Shown here: positions 1 to 6,697 of the stretch, one piece after another
Layout: every line of letters starts with the position of its first letter
Numbering within the stretch: position 1 is the first letter of the stretch
From: Pseudomonadota bacterium
GTDB lineage: Bacteria; Myxococcota_A; Polyangia; Polyangiales; Polyangiaceae
DNA: 11,286 nt
Assembly (NCBI GenBank): GCA_023460875.1
Contig: JAEWOQ010000281.1
Coordinates: forward strand, 1 to 11,286
Reading direction: 5' to 3'
The notes under the pieces: model-generated
Database searches by the model: none
What the model was told of the DNA's origin: nothing
Seen by the model: only the letters and a program-made list of their open reading frames with translations
Translations under genes and position numbers: made by a program

Positions 1-1
1 C

Positions 2-841
2 CTCACGAGCGGTCGCGTAGGGGTCCTGCACGCGGTCGCCGCCGCCAGCGGGTTCGCCGCCTGCGAGGTGTTGTCGGCGTACTTCGTGGCGGGGCTGCGG
101 GACTGGCTCGACGTGCTGCGCTCGACCATCGCGTTGCCGGCGCACCTGTTCTTCGCGTCCCTGTGGGGATACGCCCTAGGGCGCGGGCGCAGGGGGTCTC
201 TGCCGAGGCTCTGGCTAGGCGTGGCCCTCATCCACGGAGGCTACGATCACGTGGTCTTCGGCCGCGGGCCGGCGTTGCTCGTGGTCGTCGTCCCGGTGCT
301 CCTGCTCATGGTCCTGGGGACGTGGATGATGCTGCGCCAGGAGTCGAGCGCGCCGCGCTCGGCCCCTGGCGGGGGCGCTCGTGGATCGTTGTTCGAGCCG
401 CCGTCGGTCCGCACCGTGCGCGAAGCCATGCGCGGCACGGGGCAGCCCCTGATGGTGCATTGGATCCTCGTGGGAGCCCTCGTCACCCTCGGGGTCACGC
501 TCGCCTTCCTCGCCGCCGCGGTGTGGATCGGGCACCGCTACGGCGTAGACTTCGCTCAGGTGGACGAGTCGGAGCTGGTCGCCAGCGTGCCCCTGGCGTT
601 GCTCGGCTCCGCGCTGTTGGCGGCGTTCCCCGTGTCGGGGTACCTGGTCGCGCGCGCGAGCGGGGCTCGCAGCGTGATCGAGCCCGCGTGGTCGACGGGC
701 GCGGCGATCCTGGTCACCCTCGGTATGTTCAGCATCACCGAGCCCATGGCGCTCGTGGTCGGAGCCAGCGTCGCGCCCGTGGGCTTCGCGCTCGGCTGCG
801 TCGGGGCTTGGTTTGGGCTCGAGCGCGCGGCCCCGGGTTAG
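2..841 (+). CDS. PrsW-family intramembrane metalloprotease, 5'-truncated by window edge
   Basis: The frame is open from the left edge, so the N-terminus lies outside the window; the stop is TAG at 839-841. Three PrsW-type signatures are visible: GFAACE at about 52-69, LPAHLFFASLWGYALG at about 134-181, and LIHGGYD at about 227-247. In PrsW proteins the conserved Glu and His residues of these motifs are thought to build the membrane-embedded metal site. Several hydrophobic helices surround them. After the protease core comes a polar stretch (RQESSAPRS onward) and then a further membrane domain of about four helices, with the motif FPVSGYLVARASGA, which is not part of the minimal PrsW core. The substrate is unknown; Bacillus PrsW cleaves an anti-sigma factor, but nothing here identifies such a partner. 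It converges on the cyclo-ligase gene. The family call is fairly secure; the biological role is not. Confidence 0.82.
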   Translation, partial: LTSGRVGVLHAVAAASGFAACEVLSAYFVAGLRDWLDVLRSTIALPAHLFFASLWGYALGRGRRGSLPRLWLGVALIHGGYDHVVFGRGPALLVVVVPVLLLMVLGTWMMLRQESSAPRSAPGGGARGSLFEPPSVRTVREAMRGTGQPLMVHWILVGALVTLGVTLAFLAAAVWIGHRYGVDFAQVDESELVASVPLALLGSALLAAFPVSGYLVARASGARSVIEPAWSTGAAILVTLGMFSITEPMALVVGASVAPVGFALGCVGAWFGLERAAPG

Positions 842-984
842 CCGTCCGCGCCCAGCGGGAGCGCCGCGCGGTGAATGCGCAGCTTGCTCTTCGAGCCCTC
901 GAGATGCAGGGGGATGCGAGCTTTGGCAGGGCCGCGGGCGGGCCGTGGATCAACCCCCCCGTGCCAATAAGCGCAGAGACGTCG
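842..984. other. Intergenic region between convergent genes; no gene assigned
   Basis: This 143-bp spacer separates the stops of the PrsW-like and cyclo-ligase genes. It contains a run of seven C on the + strand (954-960) and short G+C-rich self-complementary stretches, but no stem followed by a T-run, so no standard terminator can be named. On the minus strand the cyclo-ligase frame continues open after its TGA for 48 codons, to a TAA at 838-840 that overlaps the PrsW stop. Codon third positions are mostly G/C, but there is no ATG, GTG or TTG start in that frame, so it is not called as a gene. Confidence 0.5.
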
Positions 985-1641
985 TCAGCGCGGGTCGGAG
1001 GGCGCGCCTCTGCGCACCTCGATTTCCCGGACGTCCGTCACCACCCAGTCGCAGGCGTGATCATGGGGCTCGCAGGGGAGCTCCGTCAGTAGCTGGAAAT
1101 CGAAGACGACCACGACGCTGCGCGCGGGCGGCACGATGTCCGGGAGCGTCGCGTCGTAGTAGCCCATGCCGTAGCCGACGCGGTGACCATCCGCCGCGGC
1201 CGCCAGCGCGGGAACGAGGACCACGTCGATGGCGCCGCGCTGCGCTTCAGGAGCCTCTGGAGGCGGTTCCGCAAAGGGTTGCGTGCGGGGGACGAGGTCG
1301 TCCAGCCGTTCAGCCTTCCGGAAGCCCGTCCGGAAGCCGGTCGGGGTGGGATCCATGAATGGATAGTAGAGGTGGGTGCCGCGCTGGCGCAGGGCCTCGT
1401 CCAACGGCCTCAGATCGACCTCACGGCGCTCCAACAAAGGCGCGAACGACGCGACCGCCTTGGCCTGCGCGAGGATGGGCAAGGCGAGGAGTCGTTCACA
1501 GATTTTGGCGCTGCGAGCCGCGACGGCGGTCGACGGGTAGGCCTGGCGCGTGACCCGCATCCGCTGGCGGATCTGATGTTTCGCGCGGAGGGAGAGGGCT
1601 GCCAAATGCTCTGGATCCAGCTCGAAATCCGGGTCGGCCAC
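985..1641 (-). CDS. 5-formyltetrahydrofolate cyclo-ligase family protein
   Basis: The 218-residue product fits the family length (about 180-220). Members convert 5-formyl-THF to 5,10-methenyl-THF using ATP in the cytosol, salvaging a dead-end one-carbon folate. Visible signatures are the N-terminal basic helix KHQIRQRMRVTR (residues 21-32), the substrate-side segment SFAPLLERREVD (65-76), the hallmark Gly/Tyr loop GHRVGYGMGYYD (152-163) and the C-terminal HDHACDWVVTD (193-203). The start is GTG at 1639-1641. No Shine-Dalgarno sequence precedes it, but a TAGACA hexamer lies six bases upstream, so the message may be leaderless. In many bacteria this gene lies beside 6S RNA; the 64-bp upstream spacer is too short for one. 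It is divergent from the lactonase gene. Confidence 0.9.
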   Translation of the reverse strand: MADPDFELDPEHLAALSLRAKHQIRQRMRVTRQAYPSTAVAARSAKICERLLALPILAQAKAVASFAPLLERREVDLRPLDEALRQRGTHLYYPFMDPTPTGFRTGFRKAERLDDLVPRTQPFAEPPPEAPEAQRGAIDVVLVPALAAAADGHRVGYGMGYYDATLPDIVPPARSVVVVFDFQLLTELPCEPHDHACDWVVTDVREIEVRRGAPSDPR

Positions 1642-1705
1642 CGGTCTTGTCTAGCAGCTTCTCCGCGATTTGTGCGGGCGCTCACGCGGATTATTCTTGG
1701 AGAGC
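1642..1705. promoter_or_regulatory. Divergent promoter region of cyclo-ligase and lactonase genes
   Basis: This 64-bp spacer must hold both promoters. Rightward, TTGTGC (1670-1675), a 16-bp spacer and TATTCT (1692-1697) place a predicted transcription start only one or two bases from the ATG at 1706. Leftward, TAGACA (complement of 1648-1653) lies six bases before the GTG at 1641, with only a poor -35 candidate. The elements are partial matches to sigma-70 consensus; no experimental basis is available. Confidence 0.35.
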
Positions 1706-2689
1706 ATGCGGACCATCTACGTGGGGGGAGAGCGACATTTGTTCGCGTGCTCGCTCGGTGAGGCCGAGCTTCACGTGGGCGATCGCGTCGATGCGGGGGC
1801 GCTGCCTTCCTTCATGGCCTTCGCGCCCAGCCACGGCACCGCGTATGTGGTCAATGAACGCGAGGACGCGATCGGGGTCCTGCGCCTGGAGGGGGAGCGA
1901 CCTGTGCTCATCGGGAAGGTCGCGTCTCCGGGCGGGCCCGCTTACGTGTCGGTGGATCGCAGCGAACGCTGGGTGCTCGCGGCCAACTACGGGGGGGGCA
2001 CCGTGCGCCTCTGGCCCATCCTGGACGATGGTAGCCTTGGGCCGCTGAGCGATGAGCAACGCTCGGGGACCCAGCCGCACTGTGCGCTGTCGGATCCCAC
2101 CAACGCCTACGTGCTGGTGACGAACAAAGGGAGCGATACGATCGCCTGCTATCGCTTCGATTCCCAGCGCGGGAAGCTCTGGGAGGGGGAGCCCTTCGTC
2201 GTTCCGCTGGCGCGGGGCGCGGGGCCGCGACACCTCGCGTTTCACCCGCAGGGGCACCGCGCCTACCTCGTCGATGAGCTGGACTGCACGGTGGTCACCT
2301 TGGTCGTCGAGAGCGCGAGCTTGCGACCGCTCCAGACGCTGTCCACGCTGCCAGGTCCACGCGGAGCAGACGACAGCGGCGCGGATGTCCACGTGAGCCC
2401 CGATGGGCGCTTCGTCTACGTGTCGAATCGGGGCCACGACAGCATCGCGATCTTCAAGACGAGCGACGACGGCCTCACCCTCGTGAGCCACGAGAGCACC
2501 CGGGGTCGGATCCCGAGGAACTTCTGCCTCGTCGGGGACGACCGGTTGCTGGTAGCCAACCAGGAGAGCTCGAACATCGTGGGTTTCGAGCGGAACCGGG
2601 AGACGGGCGGCTTGTCGCTGCTGTTCGTGGCTCCGCTCGGTGAGAAGACGTACTGGGTGGGTCCGCCGAAGCACATCGTCGCCTACTAG
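1706..2689 (+). CDS. Lactonase / 6-phosphogluconolactonase-like seven-bladed beta-propeller protein
   Basis: The 327-residue product matches the Pgl/YbhE lactonase family (about 330-340 residues), in which E. coli Pgl hydrolyses 6-phosphogluconolactone in the oxidative pentose-phosphate pathway. The frame shows the repeated propeller blades and family phrases: PSFMAFAPSHGTAYVVNE (34-51), WVLAANYGGGTVRLWPI (89-105), RSGTQPHC (119-126), GAGPRHLAFHP (171-181), ADVHVSPDGRFVYVSNRGHDSI (226-247) and LLVANQESSNIV (281-292). No signal peptide is seen, so it is probably cytosolic. The frame opens at 1670, but the ATG at 1706 is preferred because MRTIYVGG is the usual N-terminal first strand and GGAGA lies just upstream. 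Some members act on other lactones or are uncharacterised, so the exact substrate is inferred. Confidence 0.88.
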   Translation: MRTIYVGGERHLFACSLGEAELHVGDRVDAGALPSFMAFAPSHGTAYVVNEREDAIGVLRLEGERPVLIGKVASPGGPAYVSVDRSERWVLAANYGGGTVRLWPILDDGSLGPLSDEQRSGTQPHCALSDPTNAYVLVTNKGSDTIACYRFDSQRGKLWEGEPFVVPLARGAGPRHLAFHPQGHRAYLVDELDCTVVTLVVESASLRPLQTLSTLPGPRGADDSGADVHVSPDGRFVYVSNRGHDSIAIFKTSDDGLTLVSHESTRGRIPRNFCLVGDDRLLVANQESSNIVGFERNRETGGLSLLFVAPLGEKTYWVGPPKHIVAY

Positions 2690-2734
2690 GCAGGGCCGCT
2701 GGAGGCAGGGCCGCTGGAGGCAGGGCCGCTGGAG
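2690..2734 (+). repeat. Three perfect 15-bp tandem repeats, each carrying a Shine-Dalgarno-like core
   Basis: GCAGGGCCGCTGGAG occurs three times head to tail (2690-2704, 2705-2719, 2720-2734), starting one base after the lactonase stop and ending five bases before the glycosyltransferase GTG. Each junction reads CTGGAGG, so the 5' leader of the glycosyltransferase contains three possible ribosome-binding cores; the last GGAGG (2731-2735) is 4 nt from the GTG. The unit is a multiple of three, but nothing indicates that it is translated. Confidence 0.9.
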
Positions 2735-2739
2735 GCTGA

Positions 2740-3525
2740 GTGCGGACTCGGGTAGAGACCTTCGAGGACACCGTGCGGACAGCAGCCTTCATCATCCCTG
2801 CCTATCGTGCCCGAGACAGCGTCGCGGACGTGGTGGGAGGTTTGCGGCGCGCGTGGACGACCGCGATGGAGCGCTTGGCGGAGACGGAGCGGAGCCAGTG
2901 GCGAGCGGAGGCGCTCTATCTGACGGTAGACGACGGCTCGGGGGACGACACGGGGGCTCGCGCCGAAGCGGCTGGCGCGACCCTCGTCCGTCACCCCCGC
3001 AATCTGGGGAAAGGGGCCGCGTTGCTCACGGGCCTGCGCTGGGCGCAGGAACGGGAGCTCGAGACCGTGGTCACCGTGGACGCCGACGGCCAGCACCCAC
3101 CGGAGGAGGCCGTTCATCTGCAGCTGCTGCCCGCGCCCCAGGAGGCCCTGATCCTCGGCGTGCGGGATCTGCGGCGGGACGGCGCGCCGTGGCCCAACCG
3201 CTTCTCGAACGGGTTCTCGAACGTCTTCCTGTCCGCCTACGGCCGCATGCGCCTCCACGACACCCAGTGCGGTCTGCGGCGCTATCCCGTCGAGCGCACC
3301 CTGCAGCTCGAACCACGAGATCCTGGCTACGCCTTCGAGGCCGAGGTGATCCTCCGCTTTGCCCGCAACGGCTTGCCCATCGTCCAGGAGCCGATCTCCG
3401 TGTTCTATCCTCCCGAGGACGAGCGGGTCACCCACTTCCACTCGGTCCGCGATCCCGCGCGGATCGTGCGGCGGGTCCTCTGGACCGTGGCCACGGTGCC
3501 GGTGCGCAGGCACCCGCGCCCCTGA
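2740..3525 (+). CDS. Family 2 glycosyltransferase, polyprenyl-phosphate sugar synthase-like
   Basis: The 261-residue GT-A glycosyltransferase resembles the dolichol/polyprenol-phosphate mannose or glucose synthase group, which moves a sugar from a nucleotide donor to a lipid carrier at the inner face of the membrane. Motifs in order are the first strand AAFIIPAY (15-22), VDDGSGDDT (63-71), NLGKGAALLTGLRWA (88-102), the metal-binding DADGQHP (114-120), DTQCGLRRYP (174-183) and YAFEAEVILRFARNGLPIVQEPI (197-219). About 20 extra residues lie between the first strand and the DDGS motif. There is no clear transmembrane helix at the C-terminus. The start is GTG 2740 with GGAGG 4 nt upstream; a second in-frame GTG at 2773 would also keep the fold. 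It lies 50 bp after the lactonase gene and is probably cotranscribed. Acceptor and sugar cannot be read from the sequence. Confidence 0.87.
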   Translation: MRTRVETFEDTVRTAAFIIPAYRARDSVADVVGGLRRAWTTAMERLAETERSQWRAEALYLTVDDGSGDDTGARAEAAGATLVRHPRNLGKGAALLTGLRWAQERELETVVTVDADGQHPPEEAVHLQLLPAPQEALILGVRDLRRDGAPWPNRFSNGFSNVFLSAYGRMRLHDTQCGLRRYPVERTLQLEPRDPGYAFEAEVILRFARNGLPIVQEPISVFYPPEDERVTHFHSVRDPARIVRRVLWTVATVPVRRHPRP

Positions 3526-3570
3526 GGGACGCGGGCACTGGCACCCGCGCCCCTGAGGGACGCGGGCACT
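3509..3570. repeat. Tandem 31-bp repeat forming two strong hairpins, possible bidirectional terminator
   Basis: A 31-bp unit occurs twice without mismatch (3509-3539 and 3540-3570) and starts to repeat again (GGCAC at 3571-3575). Each unit contains an inverted repeat: CCCGCG pairs with CGCGGG, then one C/A mismatch, then CCC with GGG around a TGA triloop (3513-3535 and 3544-3566). In the first copy the TGA loop is the glycosyltransferase stop codon. The element lies between two convergent genes, where a bidirectional terminator is expected, but there is no T-run for classical intrinsic termination. A REP-like mobile palindrome is an alternative. Confidence 0.75.
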
Positions 3571-3591
3571 GGCACGACCCGGACGGCGCGC

Positions 3592-3606
3592 GTCGCTTCG
3601 GGCGAC
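3592..3606. terminator. Small hairpin after fur, possible part of the convergent terminator
   Basis: GTCGC and GCGAC pair around a TTCGG loop, eight bases beyond the end of fur on the minus strand. The loop resembles stable UUCG-type loops. The T-run needed for a textbook intrinsic terminator is absent, so the call is tentative. Confidence 0.3.
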
Positions 3607-3613
3607 ACGCTGC

Positions 3614-4159
3614 TCAGCGTCGGACGCGCCCCGAGTCGGCCGCTCTCTTGCGGTGCTCGCAGTCCTCAGGTTCCCGACAATGCCCGTACAGCTCGTGCTT
3701 GTGGTGGGTGACCACGAACCTGTAGCGCGCGGCGATCCGCTCCTGGAGCTCCTCGATCAGGGGCTCCTCGAACTCGGTGATGTGGCCGCACTCTTGGCAG
3801 ATGAGGTGGTCGTGGTGGGCGTCCTCGTCGGCGATCTCGTAGCGCGTCACCCCGTCACCGAAGTTGAGCTCGTGAGCGATGCCCCCCTCCGCCAGCATCT
3901 TCATCGTGCGGTAGACGGTGGCGTACCCTACCCGGGGATCCACGGCCCGCACCTTCTCGAGCAGCTCATCGATGGTGAGGTGCTCGGTGGTCTCGAAGAG
4001 CGTGTCGACGATCAGCCGCCGCTGCTCCGTCGTGCGCAGTCCTCGCTCCGACATGTAGTCATCGAGGACCTGACGCAGGCGCTCCAGGTTTGGACTTCGC
4101 GCACGCTGGCCGAAGTGGGCATCCTCCCGATCGTTGCTCACAGTATCGTTCACTACCAC
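3614..4159 (-). CDS. fur: Fur-family metal-responsive transcriptional repressor
   Basis: The 181-residue protein has an N-terminal winged helix (about 25-95), with the recognition-helix segment VGYATVYRTMKML (77-89), followed by the dimerisation and metal-binding domain. Metal-site residues are HHDHLICQECG (115-125), the acidic FEEP (130-133) and HHKHELYGHC (152-161) with a second Cys at 167. This pattern fits Fur more closely than PerR or Zur, but the cognate metal is inferred. Fur binds DNA with Fe(II) and represses iron-uptake genes in most bacteria. It is about 30 residues longer than typical Fur because of both tails. It starts 15 bp after the pseudo-ATPase stop with no obvious Shine-Dalgarno sequence. 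GTG 4159 gives the longest product; the GTG codons at 4151-4153 and 4142-4144 are equally plausible starts. It is the last gene of the leftward operon. Confidence 0.92.
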   Translation of the reverse strand: MVVNDTVSNDREDAHFGQRARSPNLERLRQVLDDYMSERGLRTTEQRRLIVDTLFETTEHLTIDELLEKVRAVDPRVGYATVYRTMKMLAEGGIAHELNFGDGVTRYEIADEDAHHDHLICQECGHITEFEEPLIEELQERIAARYRFVVTHHKHELYGHCREPEDCEHRKRAADSGRVRR

Positions 4160-4174
4160 GAGATGGCGCGGGGG

Positions 4175-6697
4175 TCAGTCTTCGCGGGCCCGAAAGACCG
4201 CCGCGAGCGTCCCGAGCAGCGCGGCGCAGGGCGCGACCGCCGGAGAAACGAGGTCGAAGGCCACGGCCAAGGTTGCCAAAGTCGGCGGGACGAGGTTCAA
4301 GGCGAGCATCGCGCGCGCGCCATCTCGGGCCCGTCGTGCGATGCGCAAAGCCCTCGCGGCGTCTCGTACGTCGTCGGAGGCGATCCCGACGCTCCAGTCG
4401 GCGTTGCTGGCGGCTGCGGCGCGCAGGGTGACCGAGACGTCCGCCGTCGAGAGCGCGGAGTCGTCCACGGGGCTGCGGCCGATCACGGCGACGACCGCGC
4501 CGCCCTCGGAGAGTTGACGGACCTCCTCGCCGCGTTGCGTCGCGGGCAGCTCCGGGCGCACGTGCTCGATGTCGATGCTGCGCGCGATGGCGTCCGTCGT
4601 CTCGCGGGAGTCTCCCGAGAGCAGGACCGGCTCCACCCCGAGGTCGAGGAGGTGCTGGACGGCGGCGCGCGCTCCGGGCCGAAGCCCGTCCTGCAGCGCG
4701 AGGATGCCCGCCAACCGCCCGTCCACCGCGACGAGCAGCGAGGTGCGCCCCATGGATTCGAGCTCCGTGATGCGGCTCTCGGCCCGGGCCACGCTGATTT
4801 TTTCCCGGAGCATCAGGGCTCGGCTCCCGACGACGAGCCCTTTGCCCGTGGAGGTCACCGCGGTGACGCCGAGGCCAGCGACCGGATTGTGGTTACGCGT
4901 GGCGTCGGGTCGGACATTACGGGCTCGAGCTGCGCGCAGCACCGCCGTCGCGACGGGATGATGCACGGCGCTCTCCGCTCCGGCGGCGAGCCCGAGCAGC
5001 TCCTCGGGGGAGAGCTGGTCCAGAGGCTCCAAGCCCGCGACCTCGGGCTCCCCCAAGAGCACGGTGCCGCGGGCGCAGAGGGCCGCCACCGTCACGCGGC
5101 CCGCGTCGTCCAGGTGCTCCGCCGCGTGGAACGCGATCCCGTGATCGAGCCCTTCCAAGCTGGCTCGCCCCATCCGGGCTGCTGCGAGCTCGGCCAGCCC
5201 CGCGTGGGCGAACGCCCCATGAACCGCCGCGGCCGCCAGGGCGAAGAAGAGCCCATCCCCTCCGAGCGCGACACCGGCGAGCAGGACCAGCCCCGCCGCC
5301 GCCAGGCCGCCTCGCTGGGCGGCGAGGTAGCCAGCCCGCGCCGAGGACGAGCACAGATCGACACGGCGCCCCGGATCTGCGGTCAGCCGCAGCCAGGCTC
5401 GGTCCGATCCGGTCCAGCCCGTCACGATGCGGAGCGCACCCTCCTCGATCAAGGCGCCCGCCGGGATCGGCTCCCCTTCGACGCGCGTCTCCGAGCGGTT
5501 GGCGCCGAGCCAGGGGACGACCTGAGCGCGTCCCGCCACGACCGTGCCGTCCGCGGGGACGAGCTCGCCCGCCTCCACGAGGATCTCCTCGCCGGGTCGG
5601 AGCTCGTCTGCGGAGCAATGCTCGGTGACGTGGCCGCTGAGGCGACGAGCCTGCAGGTGCAGGCGATCGGCCAGGGAGCGTCGACCTCGATCGACGACCT
5701 GCGTGAACCGCTGCACCAGGCCGGTGATTACCGCGCTGGCGATGATGACGGCGCTGGCCACCGTGAGCGCGGCCGGCGCGTCCGGATGGGCCCCCAGGTG
5801 GGCCGTGGCCGCGATCACGGTGGTGATCACGGGGCTCAGGAGCAACGACACGCGGTCGAGCTGGCGGGGATCCCGGGGGCTCAGTAGCGCCTGGGCCACG
5901 AGCACACCCGCCCCTGCGGCGACGACGGCGAGGCGCCCCGTCTGCGCGGCGGCGGAGGGCCCGGCGAGCGTGAGGGCGATGCCGAAGGCTCCGCTCACCG
6001 CAGCGATGCCGAGCAGGAGCAGATCCTGGGAGTCTTGGGCGCGCGATGCTGGGTCGCGTCCTCCCAGCGAGTTGGTCGCGGCGGGGAGCGTCGGGGGCGC
6101 GTGGACGCTCCCGGGGAGCGACGCGGACGAGCGCGGGGGGGCCTGGGACGCTGGAGGATCCCAGGTGGAGGCGGCGGTAGGAGGTGCCGGCGCGCCTCGC
6201 CCCGAGGAGGAGGCGCTGGGCGCCGATCCACCGGGAGCCGCGGACCGTGCCGAAGGCGGGGGGCTCGTCTGGACCGATGGTGGCAGCGGGCTAGCTACGC
6301 TCGGCGGAGGCGGCGTCCGGGACACGGCCGGGGGCTCCACGGCGCTCGGTGACCGCTCCTCCACGTGGATGGAGCCGGGCTCGAAGGCATCGGACAGATC
6401 CTGGGAGCGGATAGTGGGGGGCCCAACGCTCGCGCTCTCGAGCGGCTCCACCGAAGGGAGCTGGGTGGGAGCTGGGAGACCAGCTGGGAGACCCCAGGTG
6501 CGCTGGGCCGCCTCGAAGCCATGCTCCGGGAGAGGCACGGGGGCGCTCCCCAAGTCGAAGGACTCCGCGTGCTCGACGGAGCAGAAGAACCACAGGCGCG
6601 AGTCGACGCAGCGCACGCGCGGTGCCCGCAGCGCGTCGACAGGCTTGCCGCAGGTGCCGCAGCCGACGTGCCGTGGGGCAGGCCCGATCTCAGCCAT
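4175..6697 (-). CDS. Degenerate P1B-type (heavy-metal) ATPase homologue, predicted catalytically inactive
   Basis: The 840-residue frame is continuous. Order: a TRASH-like metal-binding motif with C13-x2-C16 and C16-x22-C39-x3-H43; a Pro/Ser/Ala-rich, probably disordered linker (51-225); four hydrophobic helices (about 225-330); an actuator-like domain keeping PADG (381-384); two helices (about 462-505); P- and N-like domains keeping HHP (579-581) and SGDSRET (694-700); and two final helices (about 798-836). This is the P1B layout, but the catalytic motifs are gone. DKTGT is CARGT (541-545, Asp to Cys), TGES is ANRS (399-402), CPC aligns with AHA (about 497-499), and GDGxND is GRSPVD (740-745). 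Active pumps need that Asp, so metal transport is not expected; a regulatory or sensing role is inference. The ATG overlaps the end of argF by 8 bp, and fur follows after 15 bp. The intact frame and G/C-rich wobble positions argue against a decaying pseudogene. Confidence 0.85.
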   Translation of the reverse strand: MAEIGPAPRHVGCGTCGKPVDALRAPRVRCVDSRLWFFCSVEHAESFDLGSAPVPLPEHGFEAAQRTWGLPAGLPAPTQLPSVEPLESASVGPPTIRSQDLSDAFEPGSIHVEERSPSAVEPPAVSRTPPPPSVASPLPPSVQTSPPPSARSAAPGGSAPSASSSGRGAPAPPTAASTWDPPASQAPPRSSASLPGSVHAPPTLPAATNSLGGRDPASRAQDSQDLLLLGIAAVSGAFGIALTLAGPSAAAQTGRLAVVAAGAGVLVAQALLSPRDPRQLDRVSLLLSPVITTVIAATAHLGAHPDAPAALTVASAVIIASAVITGLVQRFTQVVDRGRRSLADRLHLQARRLSGHVTEHCSADELRPGEEILVEAGELVPADGTVVAGRAQVVPWLGANRSETRVEGEPIPAGALIEEGALRIVTGWTGSDRAWLRLTADPGRRVDLCSSSARAGYLAAQRGGLAAAGLVLLAGVALGGDGLFFALAAAAVHGAFAHAGLAELAAARMGRASLEGLDHGIAFHAAEHLDDAGRVTVAALCARGTVLLGEPEVAGLEPLDQLSPEELLGLAAGAESAVHHPVATAVLRAARARNVRPDATRNHNPVAGLGVTAVTSTGKGLVVGSRALMLREKISVARAESRITELESMGRTSLLVAVDGRLAGILALQDGLRPGARAAVQHLLDLGVEPVLLSGDSRETTDAIARSIDIEHVRPELPATQRGEEVRQLSEGGAVVAVIGRSPVDDSALSTADVSVTLRAAAASNADWSVGIASDDVRDAARALRIARRARDGARAMLALNLVPPTLATLAVAFDLVSPAVAPCAALLGTLAAVFRARED
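6459..6493. repeat. Short 12-bp tandem repeat inside the ATPase-homologue linker
   Basis: AGCTGGGAGACC occurs twice in tandem (6470-6481, 6482-6493), preceded by a partial copy at 6459-6470. The unit is a multiple of three and encodes the repetitive GLPAGLPAP stretch (residues 69-77) of the disordered linker. This fits slippage-driven growth of an unconstrained spacer. Confidence 0.7.

Noticed and set aside
947..970. Sigma-54-like promoter on the minus strand (TTGGCACG followed by TTGA)
   Set aside because: The spacing is two bases too long and the -12 GC is absent.
842..984. 6S RNA beside the cyclo-ligase gene
   Set aside because: 6S RNA normally lies upstream of that gene; this spacer is downstream, too short, and shows no long interrupted helix.
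163..1092. A 309-codon + strand frame overlapping the PrsW-like gene and the cyclo-ligase end
   Set aside because: Arg-rich shadow frame; the overlapping frames show real family motifs.
2690..3575. Tandem repeats as a CRISPR array
   Set aside because: The repeat units are directly adjacent without spacers, only two or three copies, and no cas gene is present.
5060..5110. A sequencing frameshift as the cause of the missing DKTGT motif
   Set aside because: Flanking residues on both sides (VTVAAL before, GEPEV after) align with the family in one frame without a gap, and the other motifs are lost at distant independent positions.
3653..5887. A 744-codon open frame on the + strand, antisense to fur and the ATPase homologue
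   Set aside because: High G+C leaves antisense frames open. The product is Arg/Gly/Pro/Asp-rich with no recognisable domain, while the opposite strand encodes clear Fur and P-type ATPase homologues.
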